Positions 8,762-18,804 of a stretch of DNA of 64,000 nt are shown piece by piece. The stretch's first letter is position 1, and each line of letters starts with the position of its first letter. The position numbers and the translations under genes are program-made. The DNA is from Chitinophagaceae bacterium (GTDB lineage Bacteria > Bacteroidota > Bacteroidia > Chitinophagales > Chitinophagaceae): assembly GCA_023957155.1 (NCBI GenBank), contig JAMLHK010000012.1, positions 62,001 through 126,000 on the forward strand. The letters are read 5' to 3'. Under the pieces are notes generated by a model. That model worked only from the letters and a program-made list of their open reading frames with translations, was not told where the DNA came from and did not search any database.

Positions 8762-11700
8762 ATGCTGCAATTTATTTCTAAAATATTTGGAGGAAACAAG
8801 TCGCTAAAGGATATCAGGAGCATTTCGCATTACGTGGAAGAGATCAACCAACATTTCACTGCCTATGCATCGCTTACCAATGATGAACTGAGAAACAAAA
8901 CTAACGAATTTAAAGCCCGCATCAAAGAGCATATTTCGGCAGTTGAAAATGAAATAGCCGGGCTGAAGCAACAGGTGGAAGACCCGGAATTTACTGAAAT
9001 TAATCAAAAAGATGAGATATACCAGCAGATAGACAAGTTGGATAAACAGCGTAATGAAAAAATTGAAGAGGCATTAAATATCATTCTTCCCGAAGCATTT
9101 GCCGTGGTGAAAGAAACGGCCCGCCGTTTTACGGAGAACACCGAATTAGTGGCAATGGCTACTGAACTTGACCGTGATCTCAGCGTTAAGCGGCCGCATA
9201 TTATTATAGATGGCGATAAGGTGACCTATAAAAACAGTTGGATGGCAGGTGGTAATCTGATAACCTGGAACATGGTGCATTATGATGTACAGTTGTTAGG
9301 TGGTATAGTATTGCACCAGGGAAAAATAGCAGAGATGGCAACCGGTGAAGGTAAAACACTGGTATCTACCCTGCCGGCTTATCTTAATGCCCTTGCTGAC
9401 GAGGGCGTGCATATTGTAACGGTAAATGATTACCTCGCTAAACGTGACTCGGAATGGAATGGAACGATATACGAGTTCCTGGGACTTACGGTGGATTGTA
9501 TAGACCGTCATTACCCTAACAGTGCGGAACGGCGCAAGGCATACCAGGCCAGTATTACATACGGTACCAATAACGAATTTGGTTTTGATTACCTGCGCGA
9601 TAACATGGTGCATAATCCTGATGAGATGGTGCAGCGAAAACATCATTATGCTATGGTGGATGAAGTGGATAGTGTATTGATTGATGATGCCCGTACGCCG
9701 CTGATCATTTCCGGGCCGATATCAAAAGGGGGAGATGATCAACAGTATATGCAGCTGAAACCCCGGGTAAACCAATTAGTGGAAGCCCAAAAGCAGGTGG
9801 TGAATAAAGCCCTGATTGATGCTAAAAAACTGATAGCGGAAGGTAAAGACGATCCTAAAGAAGGAGGACTAGCCTTGCTGCGGGCTTACCGGGGATTACC
9901 TAAGAATACGGCATTGATCAAATACCTGAGTGAGCCGGGGATACGGGTGAAATTGCAGAAGGCGGAGAGCTTTTATCTTGCCGAGCAGGAAAAGAATATG
10001 CACATCGTAGATGAAGGCCTGTTGTTCCATATTGACGAAAAGAACAACCAGGTAGAGCTAACGGATAAAGGGTTGCAGTACATCACAAAAGGAGGTGAAG
10101 ATCCTAACTTTTTTATATTGCCTGATCTGAGCATACAATTGTCGGATATTGAAAACGGGGCTGAAACAACGGAAGTAAAGCTGCAGCAAAAGGAAGCGGT
10201 TTTGAACGAATACTCACAAAAGGCCAATCGTATACATACCGTGCAACAATTGCTGAAGGCCTATGCTTTGTTTGAAAAAGATGTTGAATACATTGTAATA
10301 GACGGTCAGGTAAAAATTGTTGATGAACAAACCGGTCGTATTATGGAAGGCCGCCGCTATAGTGATGGTTTACACCAGGCTATTGAAGCCAAGGAAAACG
10401 TGAAGGTGGAGGCGGCTACTCAAACCTATGCCACGGTTACGTTGCAGAACTTCTTCCGCATGTATCATAAGCTGGCAGGTATGACGGGTACGGCAGAAAC
10501 AGAAGCCGGTGAGTTCTGGAGCATTTATAAGCTGGATGTGGTGTCAGTTCCTACCAATATACCAGTAGTACGTAAAGATGAACAGGACCTGGTATATAAG
10601 ACCAAGCGTGAAAAATACAGGGCGGTTATTGAAGAGATCGAGCGGCTCCGCAACAGCGGGCGTCCTTCCTTAGTGGGTACTACTTCCGTTGAAGTAAGTG
10701 AGCTGCTGAGTAAGATGCTTCAGGCAAGAAAAATTCCGCACAATGTATTGAATGCAAAGCAGCATGCCCGTGAAGCACAGGTGGTGCTGGAAGCCGGGTT
10801 GAGTGGAGCCGTAACCATTGCAACCAACATGGCCGGACGTGGTACGGATATTAAATTAGGACCCGGTGTGAAGGAGGCAGGCGGACTTGCTATTATTGGT
10901 ACGGAAAGGCATGAATCAAGACGGGTAGACCGGCAGTTGCGTGGTCGTGCCGGTCGCCAGGGCGACCCCGGTACCTCACAGTTTTATGTGTCCCTGGAAG
11001 ACGATCTGATGCGGATGTTCGGTAGTGAGCGTATAGCTTCCCTGATGGACCGGATGGGCTATAAGGAGGGAGAGGTGATACAGCACAGTATGATTACGAA
11101 AAGTATTGAGAGAGCACAGAAAAAAGTAGAGGAAAATAACTTTGGTATTCGTAAGCGGTTGCTGGAATATGATGATGTAATGAACAAACAGCGCAATGTG
11201 ATCTATACGAAACGCGAACATGCTTTATTTGGCGACCGCCTGGCACTTGATCTGGACAATGCATTTTATAATGTTTCAGAAGGGCTGATTAATTCTTTTC
11301 GTGAGCTGGAAGATTATGAAGGCTTTAAGCTGGCCGCTATCATTCATTTCGGGATTGATACTTCCATTGGTCATGATGAGTTTATGAAGGGAGATGTAGT
11401 GCGCGTTACGGAACATTTGTATAATGAAGCATCGGCGCATTACCAGGAACGCAAAGAAAACCTGACTAAGCAGTCCATGCCTGTTTTTCAGAACATTAAA
11501 CTTATGCAGGGAAATCATATCGAAAATGTGGTAGTACCGTTTTCGGATGGAAAGAAAGGTATCCAGGTGCTGGCCAATATGAAAAAAACGCTGGAATCGA
11601 AAGGGCGTGAATTAGCGAACGCATTGGAAAGAACAATTACCCTGGCGGTAATTGACGATGCCTGGAAAGAACACCTGCGGGCGATGGATGATTTAAAACA

Positions 11701-12097
11701 TAGTGTTCAGACCGCAGTGTATGAGCAAAAAGATCCCCTGGTTATATATAAAACATCCGCTTTTGAAATGTTCCGTAATATGGATGGCGATGTGAACAAG
11801 GATATTGTTTCCTTCCTAAGCCATGCGGCCATACCTGTTGAACAGCAAAATGCCGGTCAGATAAGAGAAGGCAGGGAACAAAAAACGGATATGAGTAAGC
11901 TGAAGATCAATAAAGATGAGATTGATGCACGGGGCGAAGATTATGCTGCAAATGAGAATGATTATTTTGATCCTTCGGGTACGGCCGTTAAACGGGAGCC
12001 GGTTAAAGTAGGTCCAAAAATAGGACGCAATGATCCATGTCCCTGCGGCAGTGGAAAGAAGTATAAGCAATGTCATGGAAGGGATGCAGGAAACTGA
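8762..12097 (+). CDS. secA: Preprotein translocase ATPase SecA
   Basis: SecA drives secretory proteins through SecYEG at the inner membrane. The 1111 residues exceed the 901 of E. coli; the excess is mostly an insertion after the DEAD region (about 320-480), which I recall as typical of Bacteroidota. Visible motifs are ATGEGKT (Walker A), VDEVDSVLIDDARTPLIIS (Walker B), TNMAGRGTDI and GRAGRQGD (helicase motifs), ATP-binding and preprotein-binding regions in order. The zinc-binding C-terminal tail CPCGSGKKYKQCHG for SecB or lipid contact is present. It is transcribed alone. Confidence 0.98.
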   Translation: MLQFISKIFGGNKSLKDIRSISHYVEEINQHFTAYASLTNDELRNKTNEFKARIKEHISAVENEIAGLKQQVEDPEFTEINQKDEIYQQIDKLDKQRNEKIEEALNIILPEAFAVVKETARRFTENTELVAMATELDRDLSVKRPHIIIDGDKVTYKNSWMAGGNLITWNMVHYDVQLLGGIVLHQGKIAEMATGEGKTLVSTLPAYLNALADEGVHIVTVNDYLAKRDSEWNGTIYEFLGLTVDCIDRHYPNSAERRKAYQASITYGTNNEFGFDYLRDNMVHNPDEMVQRKHHYAMVDEVDSVLIDDARTPLIISGPISKGGDDQQYMQLKPRVNQLVEAQKQVVNKALIDAKKLIAEGKDDPKEGGLALLRAYRGLPKNTALIKYLSEPGIRVKLQKAESFYLAEQEKNMHIVDEGLLFHIDEKNNQVELTDKGLQYITKGGEDPNFFILPDLSIQLSDIENGAETTEVKLQQKEAVLNEYSQKANRIHTVQQLLKAYALFEKDVEYIVIDGQVKIVDEQTGRIMEGRRYSDGLHQAIEAKENVKVEAATQTYATVTLQNFFRMYHKLAGMTGTAETEAGEFWSIYKLDVVSVPTNIPVVRKDEQDLVYKTKREKYRAVIEEIERLRNSGRPSLVGTTSVEVSELLSKMLQARKIPHNVLNAKQHAREAQVVLEAGLSGAVTIATNMAGRGTDIKLGPGVKEAGGLAIIGTERHESRRVDRQLRGRAGRQGDPGTSQFYVSLEDDLMRMFGSERIASLMDRMGYKEGEVIQHSMITKSIERAQKKVEENNFGIRKRLLEYDDVMNKQRNVIYTKREHALFGDRLALDLDNAFYNVSEGLINSFRELEDYEGFKLAAIIHFGIDTSIGHDEFMKGDVVRVTEHLYNEASAHYQERKENLTKQSMPVFQNIKLMQGNHIENVVVPFSDGKKGIQVLANMKKTLESKGRELANALERTITLAVIDDAWKEHLRAMDDLKHSVQTAVYEQKDPLVIYKTSAFEMFRNMDGDVNKDIVSFLSHAAIPVEQQNAGQIREGREQKTDMSKLKINKDEIDARGEDYAANENDYFDPSGTAVKREPVKVGPKIGRNDPCPCGSGKKYKQCHGRDAGN

Positions 12098-12185
12098 GCC
12101 GGGGATCAGGTATAAATTGCTGTTTTAAAGGGGTGAAAAAGAGCGTGTATATACTAAATGCCGTATACACATTAAATATCACGAT

Positions 12186-12653
12186 ATGAAGAAAGCAATT
12201 GTCGGTATTATTGTCTTATTCCTGGCAGCTGATATTATTGCACAGGATACAGCAAAAGATACATTGCATAATATTTCAGTATACCGGGATGCGAGAATTG
12301 ATGCCCTGGTCCAAAAGAACCGGGAAGCTAATGAAGAAGTGTACTTTAAAACCCTTCGCAATGTACGCGGATTCCGGCTGCAGGTTATTAATACGAACGA
12401 TCGCAACAGTGCGCTTGCGGTGAAGACCCGCATGTTAAGCGAATTTCCTGCAGAAAAAACGTACCTGCTTTACCATTCCCCTTACTTTAAAATTCAGATG
12501 GGTAACTTCAGAACAAAAGAAGATGCAGAGGAGCTGATGAGGCAGGTGAGTAAAATTTACCCTTCCGGTGTATTCATTGTGCCTGCAAAAATAGAAATAA
12601 TGCCATCCAAAGACGGAGAGGTTGAGCTGGATATCTTAAATGCCAGGCCTTAA
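12186..12653 (+). CDS. Exported SPOR-like domain protein
   Basis: The protein has 155 residues with a signal peptide (about 1-20, ending DIIAQD). About residues 60-140 resemble a SPOR fold: FRLQVINTNDRNSALAVKTRM, then YFKIQMGNFRTKEDAEELM and VFIVPAKIE. SPOR domains bind denuded peptidoglycan glycans, often at division sites. The similarity is by pattern (YxxQxGxFxxxxxA), not by search. It stands alone and is convergent with the nucleoside hydrolase operon. Confidence 0.7.
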   Translation: MKKAIVGIIVLFLAADIIAQDTAKDTLHNISVYRDARIDALVQKNREANEEVYFKTLRNVRGFRLQVINTNDRNSALAVKTRMLSEFPAEKTYLLYHSPYFKIQMGNFRTKEDAEELMRQVSKIYPSGVFIVPAKIEIMPSKDGEVELDILNARP

Positions 12654-12763
12654 CCGGTTTGGGGTTATATCCGTTCTGCTGCTGTTACGTTAATCTGCTG
12701 CCTCTTTATTTCATCATATTGGGTACGGCAATTCCATATACACGTTGTCATATTGATTTCCGC

Positions 12764-13768
12764 TTATTTTGAAGCCGGCTGATGCATCATGAGTGATTCA
12801 ATTTCAGCTCTAACCTGCTCTGCTGTCATGCGTTCTACAATATAAGACTGCTTGCCTTTGGGGTCATATTTCCATTCATTATTTCCTCCTTTCAGCACAA
12901 TATGTCCCCGTTGTATATTATAATAAGGAGAATAACCTCTTACGGCGATCAGTACTGCGGTCTGGTCCCAGCTATGCCGCCCGTTATAGTCACTTTTCCA
13001 GTAAGGCATAGCTTTAGTATATGCATCTTTTACCGGGCTGTTTTGAATGCTTTCGTCTGAGGTAAGCTGCTTACCGGTAATGATTTTTTCTCCGATTTCA
13101 AATCCGCTGTACATAACGGGAGTGGGCCAGTGCAGGAATACTTTTTCGGATGCTACGGAATCCACGAAAACATTATACTCCCGTCCTGCCGGGAATTTTC
13201 CTGCCATAGATACCAATTGTTTTACCTTTTTAGCTACGAGCGCCCTGCCATCTAACTTTGAATACTGGTCGGGCGGAGAATCTAAGAGTTTGGCCAGGTT
13301 GGTTAAAAAACCTACCGTAACGATAGTAACGCTCTTATTGGGTTGGGCAGCCAGCAGCTTTCGGTACAGTTCTACGGCATCCGGTACCTCATCTGTGCTT
13401 TTGATCGTATGCGGGTATTTGCTTACCAGCAGCTCCGGCCATTGTTGCGGGGCCCCATGATCCGGCGCATCAGCAGCTTTCGGTGCGCCTATGGGCAAAT
13501 CAGCACGCCCAAAGTAGGTATTCAGGATATTAATGGTAGGAGCTACCAATTTATTTTTATTGCTGGCAATAACAGCCAGTGGCTTTGCTTCTCCCTTATC
13601 AGCCAGGGCATGCAATACCGCCACAGCACCTACGTCATCGTAATCGGGGCCAATATCGGTGTCGAGGATAATGGGAACGGGCTTGGGGGCTTTGGACTGG
13701 GCATACAGAAACGTACCATAAAGGCTGGTACTCAGTAAAGCGATGAAAAGGAGGAAATGCTTTTGCAT
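12764..13768 (-). CDS. Secreted nucleoside hydrolase (inosine/uridine-preferring type)
   Basis: The predicted reaction cleaves ribonucleosides to base plus ribose. The calcium-site motif is DTDIGPDYDDVGAV after the signal peptide, followed by IVTVGFLTNLAKLL and SWDQTAVLIAV. Met at 13768 (MQKHFLLFIALL) gives a clean signal peptide; an in-frame ATG at 13804 would add 12 residues. It is the last gene of the minus-strand operon beginning with ribokinase, which suits release of ribose for uptake and phosphorylation. It is paralogous to the gene ending at 15282, and the two share a closely similar 5' leader and signal-peptide sequence. Confidence 0.9.
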   Translation of the reverse strand: MQKHFLLFIALLSTSLYGTFLYAQSKAPKPVPIILDTDIGPDYDDVGAVAVLHALADKGEAKPLAVIASNKNKLVAPTINILNTYFGRADLPIGAPKAADAPDHGAPQQWPELLVSKYPHTIKSTDEVPDAVELYRKLLAAQPNKSVTIVTVGFLTNLAKLLDSPPDQYSKLDGRALVAKKVKQLVSMAGKFPAGREYNVFVDSVASEKVFLHWPTPVMYSGFEIGEKIITGKQLTSDESIQNSPVKDAYTKAMPYWKSDYNGRHSWDQTAVLIAVRGYSPYYNIQRGHIVLKGGNNEWKYDPKGKQSYIVERMTAEQVRAEIESLMMHQPASK

Positions 13769-13835
13769 TATGTATGGGTATTTAAAATGATCAAAGAATT
13801 TCATGCCGATTTTCCGTTATTCTTATATTGATTAA

Positions 13836-15242
13836 CTATCTGTTGTCTGATCTTGCAGGTGTTTCTATCCATTTTATATTAAACCGGTAATAGAGGCGGC
13901 TTGAAATAAGATGGATCACTCCGTCAGGTGTTTGCGTGGCCGCAAGATATCCTTTCGGTTCTGCCCGGGTAGGCGATGCCTGGAAGATTCCTGTCCAGCC
14001 TCCGCCATCATAGGTGCCGCTTCCGGGTGTAACTAATTTCCTTACGGGCCAGGTCTTTCCCTCGTCATACGACAACGCAGCGAACAACCCGTTACCCACA
14101 AACTCTTTTCCTGTGTCATCAACAAAAGTCATCCCTTCGCCTTTATCTGCCATCTCGGGCATGTGAGTAAAAGACAGCAATAAAATCGGTCCTTCATTTG
14201 TTCGCATCAGGACTAATCGTTGACCATTGTGTATGGGAAGAAACGGGCTTGCAGCATATTTCCATGTCTTCCCAAGGTCATCTGATATGCTTAGCGGCAT
14301 TCGCCAGTCAATATTATCAGATCTTCCCAATGCAAGCAATTTGCCGTCCTTTAATTCCACTACCCCGGCATGAATACCTGCTATGGTACCTTCTCCTGTT
14401 TGTTGCGGGCTAAATGCCGGTGTCGGTTTGTTTTCACCCGGATCTGCCCAGGTCTTACCTCCGTCTGTGCTGATGTGCAAGGCTGTGCCTCCGGAGGAAC
14501 TCCAGTGGGCATCGCAAGGCTGGATGAATACTCCTTTGGACGTTTTTATAGTGCCGCTTATTACCTGGTGCCGTCCCCTGATCTCAGGCATGACGGGCTT
14601 AGCGGCTGTCCATGACCTTCCATTATCTTTGCTGATACGCATCAATACAGCCAGGTTGGCCCAACCGCTTTCTCCGGATGTGCCCATACTATTGAAATGA
14701 TAGAGCGTTCCGTTTTTGTCTCTAAATAGGCTGGAGCCCGTCATATTCCGGTCCTTTGCTTTAAAGAATTCTGATGCAGGATCCCATTCCCCGCTTCCCG
14801 AACGGAGGCGGCTTGCCAAAACCGTCATTTCCGTACCCGCCTCTTCTTTGGTCGAAAACCATATCGCCAGCAAATCACCGTTGTTCAACCATTGGATAGA
14901 GGGCTGATGATTATGTTTATGGAACGGTTCTCCCGAATTTTTATCCGGTGGAACAACAAAGGGAACCGGGGCAACAAAATAAGGCTTTTCTGATGTTTTA
15001 CCGGGCTTTTTCCATTTCTTCCGCGACTGACTTACACCATCTGCCCATCGGGGTAAGCTTTGTTCAACTACCGGAATGGTTTTCAGTACCTTTCCTTCTA
15101 CCTCTGTTACTTCAAAATGTTTATAAACGACAGGTTTATCTTCCTGGGCAATTACCTGTTGGGAATAAAACATCGTGATCAAAATGCCTGATAAAATCCT
15201 GACCAGATATGATCTGCCATTACTATTGTTTTCTGCTGCCAT
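13836..15242 (-). CDS. Exported BNR/Asp-box sialidase-like protein
   Basis: The protein has 468 residues with a signal peptide (about 1-32, ending VIAQED). Four Asp boxes (SxDxGxxW) are visible: SKDNGRSW, STDGGKTW, SDDLGKTW and SYDEGKTW, the signature of a six-bladed sialidase-like propeller. The N-terminal part has HNHQPSIQWLNNGDLLAIWF, common in Bacteroidota BNR proteins annotated as exo-alpha-sialidase. Context between two nucleoside hydrolases argues for action on a ribose- or nucleoside-containing glycoconjugate and against true sialic acid release. Substrate is unknown. Confidence 0.82.
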   Translation of the reverse strand: MAAENNSNGRSYLVRILSGILITMFYSQQVIAQEDKPVVYKHFEVTEVEGKVLKTIPVVEQSLPRWADGVSQSRKKWKKPGKTSEKPYFVAPVPFVVPPDKNSGEPFHKHNHQPSIQWLNNGDLLAIWFSTKEEAGTEMTVLASRLRSGSGEWDPASEFFKAKDRNMTGSSLFRDKNGTLYHFNSMGTSGESGWANLAVLMRISKDNGRSWTAAKPVMPEIRGRHQVISGTIKTSKGVFIQPCDAHWSSSGGTALHISTDGGKTWADPGENKPTPAFSPQQTGEGTIAGIHAGVVELKDGKLLALGRSDNIDWRMPLSISDDLGKTWKYAASPFLPIHNGQRLVLMRTNEGPILLLSFTHMPEMADKGEGMTFVDDTGKEFVGNGLFAALSYDEGKTWPVRKLVTPGSGTYDGGGWTGIFQASPTRAEPKGYLAATQTPDGVIHLISSRLYYRFNIKWIETPARSDNR

Positions 15243-15281
15243 ACACTCGTTTTTATATTCCCGGATATTTCAATTATAGCG

Positions 15282-16400
15282 CTACTGGTACGTTGACTCC
15301 TGCTTTCCTGTAACCTGGTTCACCATCTTTTTCAGTATCCTCTCCTTTTTATCTTCAGGTACTTTTAAATAACGATGCTTCCCGTTTGGGTTATCTGTAA
15401 AAATGCCATTGCCCGCGCTGTCAATAGCAATTGTCCCGGATCCGGATAGGTCAAAATAACCTGCATCCGGCTCAATAGCATACAGCACTGATGTGAGATC
15501 CCAGGTGGGACGGTCATACGGCATAGGTTCGTAAGCCTTGTACGATACGCATAAGGGATGCTTGTATCCATCTGTAAAATCATTTAATATGCTCTGGTGC
15601 GGATAAAGCAGGTCATTTCCCACCTCGGGGCCGCTAACCACGATCCCGCCGGGCCATTTTTCAAAAAGCATTTGGGCCGCTTTTATATCCTGAACAATAT
15701 TCCAATCCAAAAGGGTAGAACCTTTCGTATATAATCCTCCCATAACGGAAAGCAGGCGAACTTTTCTTTTTACTAATGCTATCCCGTTTAAGTTACTGTG
15801 CTCATCCGGTTCCGATTCCAGCAAGCGTTGAATATTCGTCTGCGGACCGACTACGATCATGACAACAGAGTGGTCGGGCTGTGCTGCCAGTAATTGGCGT
15901 TGCAGCATATACCCTTCGGGAATATCGTTTGCCAGGCTACGCTGAGAAAACAGTACCCTCTCCCCGTTAACAAGCGTATCCAACGTGGTTGGAACATACC
16001 TGTATGGCTCAGGATTTACACCGTTATAAGCATGCCCCAAAGGCATATTTTCCCTTCCGTTAAACCGGCAATAGCCATCTATATATTCCACCACCCTCGG
16101 ATTACTTTTGCTGATAGTGATCCCCAGGATATTTACTTTCCCTTCCTTTTCATAATTGAAGAGCATCTGGAGCGCCAGTACATCATCTATGTCATTGCCA
16201 ATGTCGGTATCAAAAATTACAGGGACGGAAATTTCTTTTGATTGCTGCTGAGCGCATCCCGCTAACAACAGCAGTAACATGAAGCAAACCAGGGAAGCAG
16301 ATGTTTTCTTCCGGGGTGCATTTAAAATTGTCACAGGTTGAAACGTATTATAAAGGCTGCTATTCAGGAAGCTGGCGAGAAGGAAGAAAGGCTTTTGCAT
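15282..16400 (-). CDS. Second nucleoside hydrolase-like lipoprotein
   Basis: The motif DTDIGNDIDDVLALQML marks the nucleoside hydrolase fold, followed by MIVVGPQTNIQRLL and YDRPTWDLTSVLYAI. The 5' end is composite. From Met at 16400 the sequence MQKPFFLLASFLNSSLYNTF copies the signal peptide of the hydrolase at 12764-13768. A second, lipoprotein-type signal (CFMLLLLLAGC) follows. A GTG at 16334 would start directly at this second signal (350 residues) and may be the true start. The frame is also open up to 16472, overlapping the next gene. Likely an outer-membrane or periplasmic lipoprotein. Confidence 0.85.
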   Translation of the reverse strand: MQKPFFLLASFLNSSLYNTFQPVTILNAPRKKTSASLVCFMLLLLLAGCAQQQSKEISVPVIFDTDIGNDIDDVLALQMLFNYEKEGKVNILGITISKSNPRVVEYIDGYCRFNGRENMPLGHAYNGVNPEPYRYVPTTLDTLVNGERVLFSQRSLANDIPEGYMLQRQLLAAQPDHSVVMIVVGPQTNIQRLLESEPDEHSNLNGIALVKRKVRLLSVMGGLYTKGSTLLDWNIVQDIKAAQMLFEKWPGGIVVSGPEVGNDLLYPHQSILNDFTDGYKHPLCVSYKAYEPMPYDRPTWDLTSVLYAIEPDAGYFDLSGSGTIAIDSAGNGIFTDNPNGKHRYLKVPEDKKERILKKMVNQVTGKQESTYQ

Positions 16401-16438
16401 ACTTTTTAAGTATTTAAAAGGATCATTAGGGTAGAACT

Positions 16439-18799
16439 TTAAGGACGGACTGTTATCAACAAGGTTTGCCATTTTTTAAAAGTTAAAGGAATACTATACT
16501 CCGGTTTGGTGCCTTTGGTTTTTTTTGCGTAAACTTTTTTCACGCTTCCACTAACAGGATCCCATACTTTTATTTCCTGGCCTTTTTGATATAGCAAAAG
16601 ATTTACTCTTTGTTTGTTTTCATCCGTATTGACCATCAGGTAGGTATCATGATCGGTTCCTTTTTTCTGCAATACTACAAAGTCTGACTGATTTTTATCT
16701 AATTGATATTCTCTTACAGTTTTCTGTATAGCCCAATCAACTAATTGCTCTAAAGATGATGCAAAAAAAACATTAGAGTATCCTGTAAAATGATGTGCAA
16801 GATCGTAATTTTCGGGTTCGGACTGACCTGGCGAGAATAGTAATACCTCTTTTTGTTGAAATGTTATCCATCCTCCCCGGGAGGCATAATATGTGAGCTT
16901 ATCTATAAGCTTTTTGTTAATAATTTTTATTGAAGGGATCACCAGCACCTTTTCTGAGGATACTGTTTCCAATAGGTGCTGTTCATCAACGTAATCAAAA
17001 TCAACCTGCTTATTTACCAGATTTAAAGCCAGCTTCTTAAAATTGTCGCTAAGAGATACTGCTTCCTGACTAAAATACTTACGTCCAAGTGTAAAAGGTA
17101 CCTGGGTTACAGCATAAATGCTTTCTATAGGATAATAGATGTCAATTTGAGGTGATCTTTGCCCTTCGGATAGTAAGTAGCCGACTCTGCCTATATAATT
17201 TGTGAATAACCTGTTTTCTGCCTGACTCATTTTTTCATGTTCATAATATGAATTAAAATGGTCTACACCGAAAGCAAACTGAACACCTATAGATGCTAAT
17301 CTTCCATCTATGCCAGCCTCGTTTGAGTCAAAAGCGTTGGATATCTCACTCATTACATGTGGGCGATGATATTGATTGGCAATGGACGAAGCAAACTTGG
17401 CTGTTGTTACACCCCATTCCCTGGCTGTAGCAGGAAATGCTGTAAGCAGGTCAATACCAGGGTATTGCATGTGTCTGTATACCTGCATGATATTACCCTG
17501 GAACACAGGATGATAAAATAGCTCTTCTTCAAGCAGGAGATGGCCCGAAGATGCTATGTTATTCCTGTTGCCAAAATCCTGCAATGGTTTAAAGTAATTA
17601 CGAACAACCAACTCATTCAATGTTGTATAAAAATCTACGCGTACTTTAGCGCAATGTGGTGAAAAATGCCCGATCAGACAATGCATTTCTGGTAAGAGAT
17701 CATATCCCCGCCGATTTCTAAATTCGAATGGTAAATCTCTACTCCAATTCATAGTTGGGTATATGGGAACCAGGGTGTCTGGAGTGTTTTGTATCATGGG
17801 TGTTACAGGCGGCTTGTTTTCTATGAAATGTACCCCTACCATTGAGGGCTCATCCGTAAAGAAAGCTTCAATCCCTCTGCCAAAGTAATTGCCGACATTC
17901 TTTTTGTATTTTTCATGTGTTGCTTCAATAAAAGCGTTTCCTGTTGCAGGCTCGAGCATATTTACCATTCTTCGCATAGCAAACCAGTTATTAGTAGCAT
18001 GTGTATTTTCATAAAAAGGTTTTGCTGCAAAGTAATAGACGGTCCATCCGTTATCGGGGGATTTCCAACGCAAATGACCACTACTGTGGAGATAGGGACG
18101 AAGATCAACTACGTCTTGTTTCTCCGTATCCTCTCGCACTGCCTGCACATTTACTACTTGTGTGTGCCCGTGAGGAAGAGTAATATCTATTATGGAGTCT
18201 TTTATGGAATGACGGGTGATTACTGAAAGTCCCACCGCCTCAAGTCCCGGCATTTTTTTTAATACATCCCCTCCCGCAGACCCGCTGGGATAGCCTGCCT
18301 CATCATATATCCAAACGCGCAACTTTAATGAATCAATAGTGTTGGCTATGGTATTGTTGAAGTATCTCCATTCAAGAGAATCGTTCAGGTAATTTTTATA
18401 AGACACATTGGTTACAATGCCTCCATAGCCCAATTGCTTGAGCCTGACTAATACACTATCCGGTGGAGGAGTATGCAGAATGCGGAGGGGGCGGTAAATT
18501 GTGGGAGGATTGATAAAGTCTTCAGCAGAAACTTTTAATTGTAATTGTTGCATTTGGTAGTTACTGATAAGAGGAGCGTAGTGTTTTACAATTCGTTCTG
18601 CTTGTTGGGATGTGGAAGGTAATAGTAATTGGTTTTTTTGGGGTGATATAGTGTCAAAATTGGTAGTTCCATTCGGCTTAATAGTTACTTTTCCCAGAGT
18701 TAAGGAAGAAATATTATTTGCCAGGCAATACTGCTCAGTTACACAACTGAGCAGTATTGCAACAAGCATTAAGTTTACTATTTTATTCTTGAAATGCAT
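16439..18799 (-). CDS. Exported glycoside hydrolase, GH106-like (TIM-barrel)
   Basis: The protein has 786 residues from Met at 18799; the ATG at 18811 would overlap susD by 7 nt. A signal peptide covers about 1-28. The central region has features of large alpha-L-rhamnosidase-type (GH106-like) enzymes: VWIYDEAGYPSGSAGG, IEAFFTDEPSM, GYDLLPEMHCLIG, SSGHLLLEEELF and HVMSEISNAFDS, with conserved acidic residues after the strands. A C-terminal beta domain ends in a hydrophobic strand. The family assignment is from memory and moderate. It sits directly after susD in the ribose-type locus, the position of the hydrolase gene in known rus loci, so it may release ribosyl units. Confidence 0.7.
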   Translation of the reverse strand: MHFKNKIVNLMLVAILLSCVTEQYCLANNISSLTLGKVTIKPNGTTNFDTISPQKNQLLLPSTSQQAERIVKHYAPLISNYQMQQLQLKVSAEDFINPPTIYRPLRILHTPPPDSVLVRLKQLGYGGIVTNVSYKNYLNDSLEWRYFNNTIANTIDSLKLRVWIYDEAGYPSGSAGGDVLKKMPGLEAVGLSVITRHSIKDSIIDITLPHGHTQVVNVQAVREDTEKQDVVDLRPYLHSSGHLRWKSPDNGWTVYYFAAKPFYENTHATNNWFAMRRMVNMLEPATGNAFIEATHEKYKKNVGNYFGRGIEAFFTDEPSMVGVHFIENKPPVTPMIQNTPDTLVPIYPTMNWSRDLPFEFRNRRGYDLLPEMHCLIGHFSPHCAKVRVDFYTTLNELVVRNYFKPLQDFGNRNNIASSGHLLLEEELFYHPVFQGNIMQVYRHMQYPGIDLLTAFPATAREWGVTTAKFASSIANQYHRPHVMSEISNAFDSNEAGIDGRLASIGVQFAFGVDHFNSYYEHEKMSQAENRLFTNYIGRVGYLLSEGQRSPQIDIYYPIESIYAVTQVPFTLGRKYFSQEAVSLSDNFKKLALNLVNKQVDFDYVDEQHLLETVSSEKVLVIPSIKIINKKLIDKLTYYASRGGWITFQQKEVLLFSPGQSEPENYDLAHHFTGYSNVFFASSLEQLVDWAIQKTVREYQLDKNQSDFVVLQKKGTDHDTYLMVNTDENKQRVNLLLYQKGQEIKVWDPVSGSVKKVYAKKTKGTKPEYSIPLTFKKWQTLLITVRP

Positions 18800-18804
18800 G
18801 GTAA

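Noticed and set aside
13836-15242. Sialic acid catabolic locus
   Set aside because: Only the BNR fold suggests sialidase; no nanA, nanE or sialic acid transporter is near, and neighbours point to ribose and nucleosides.
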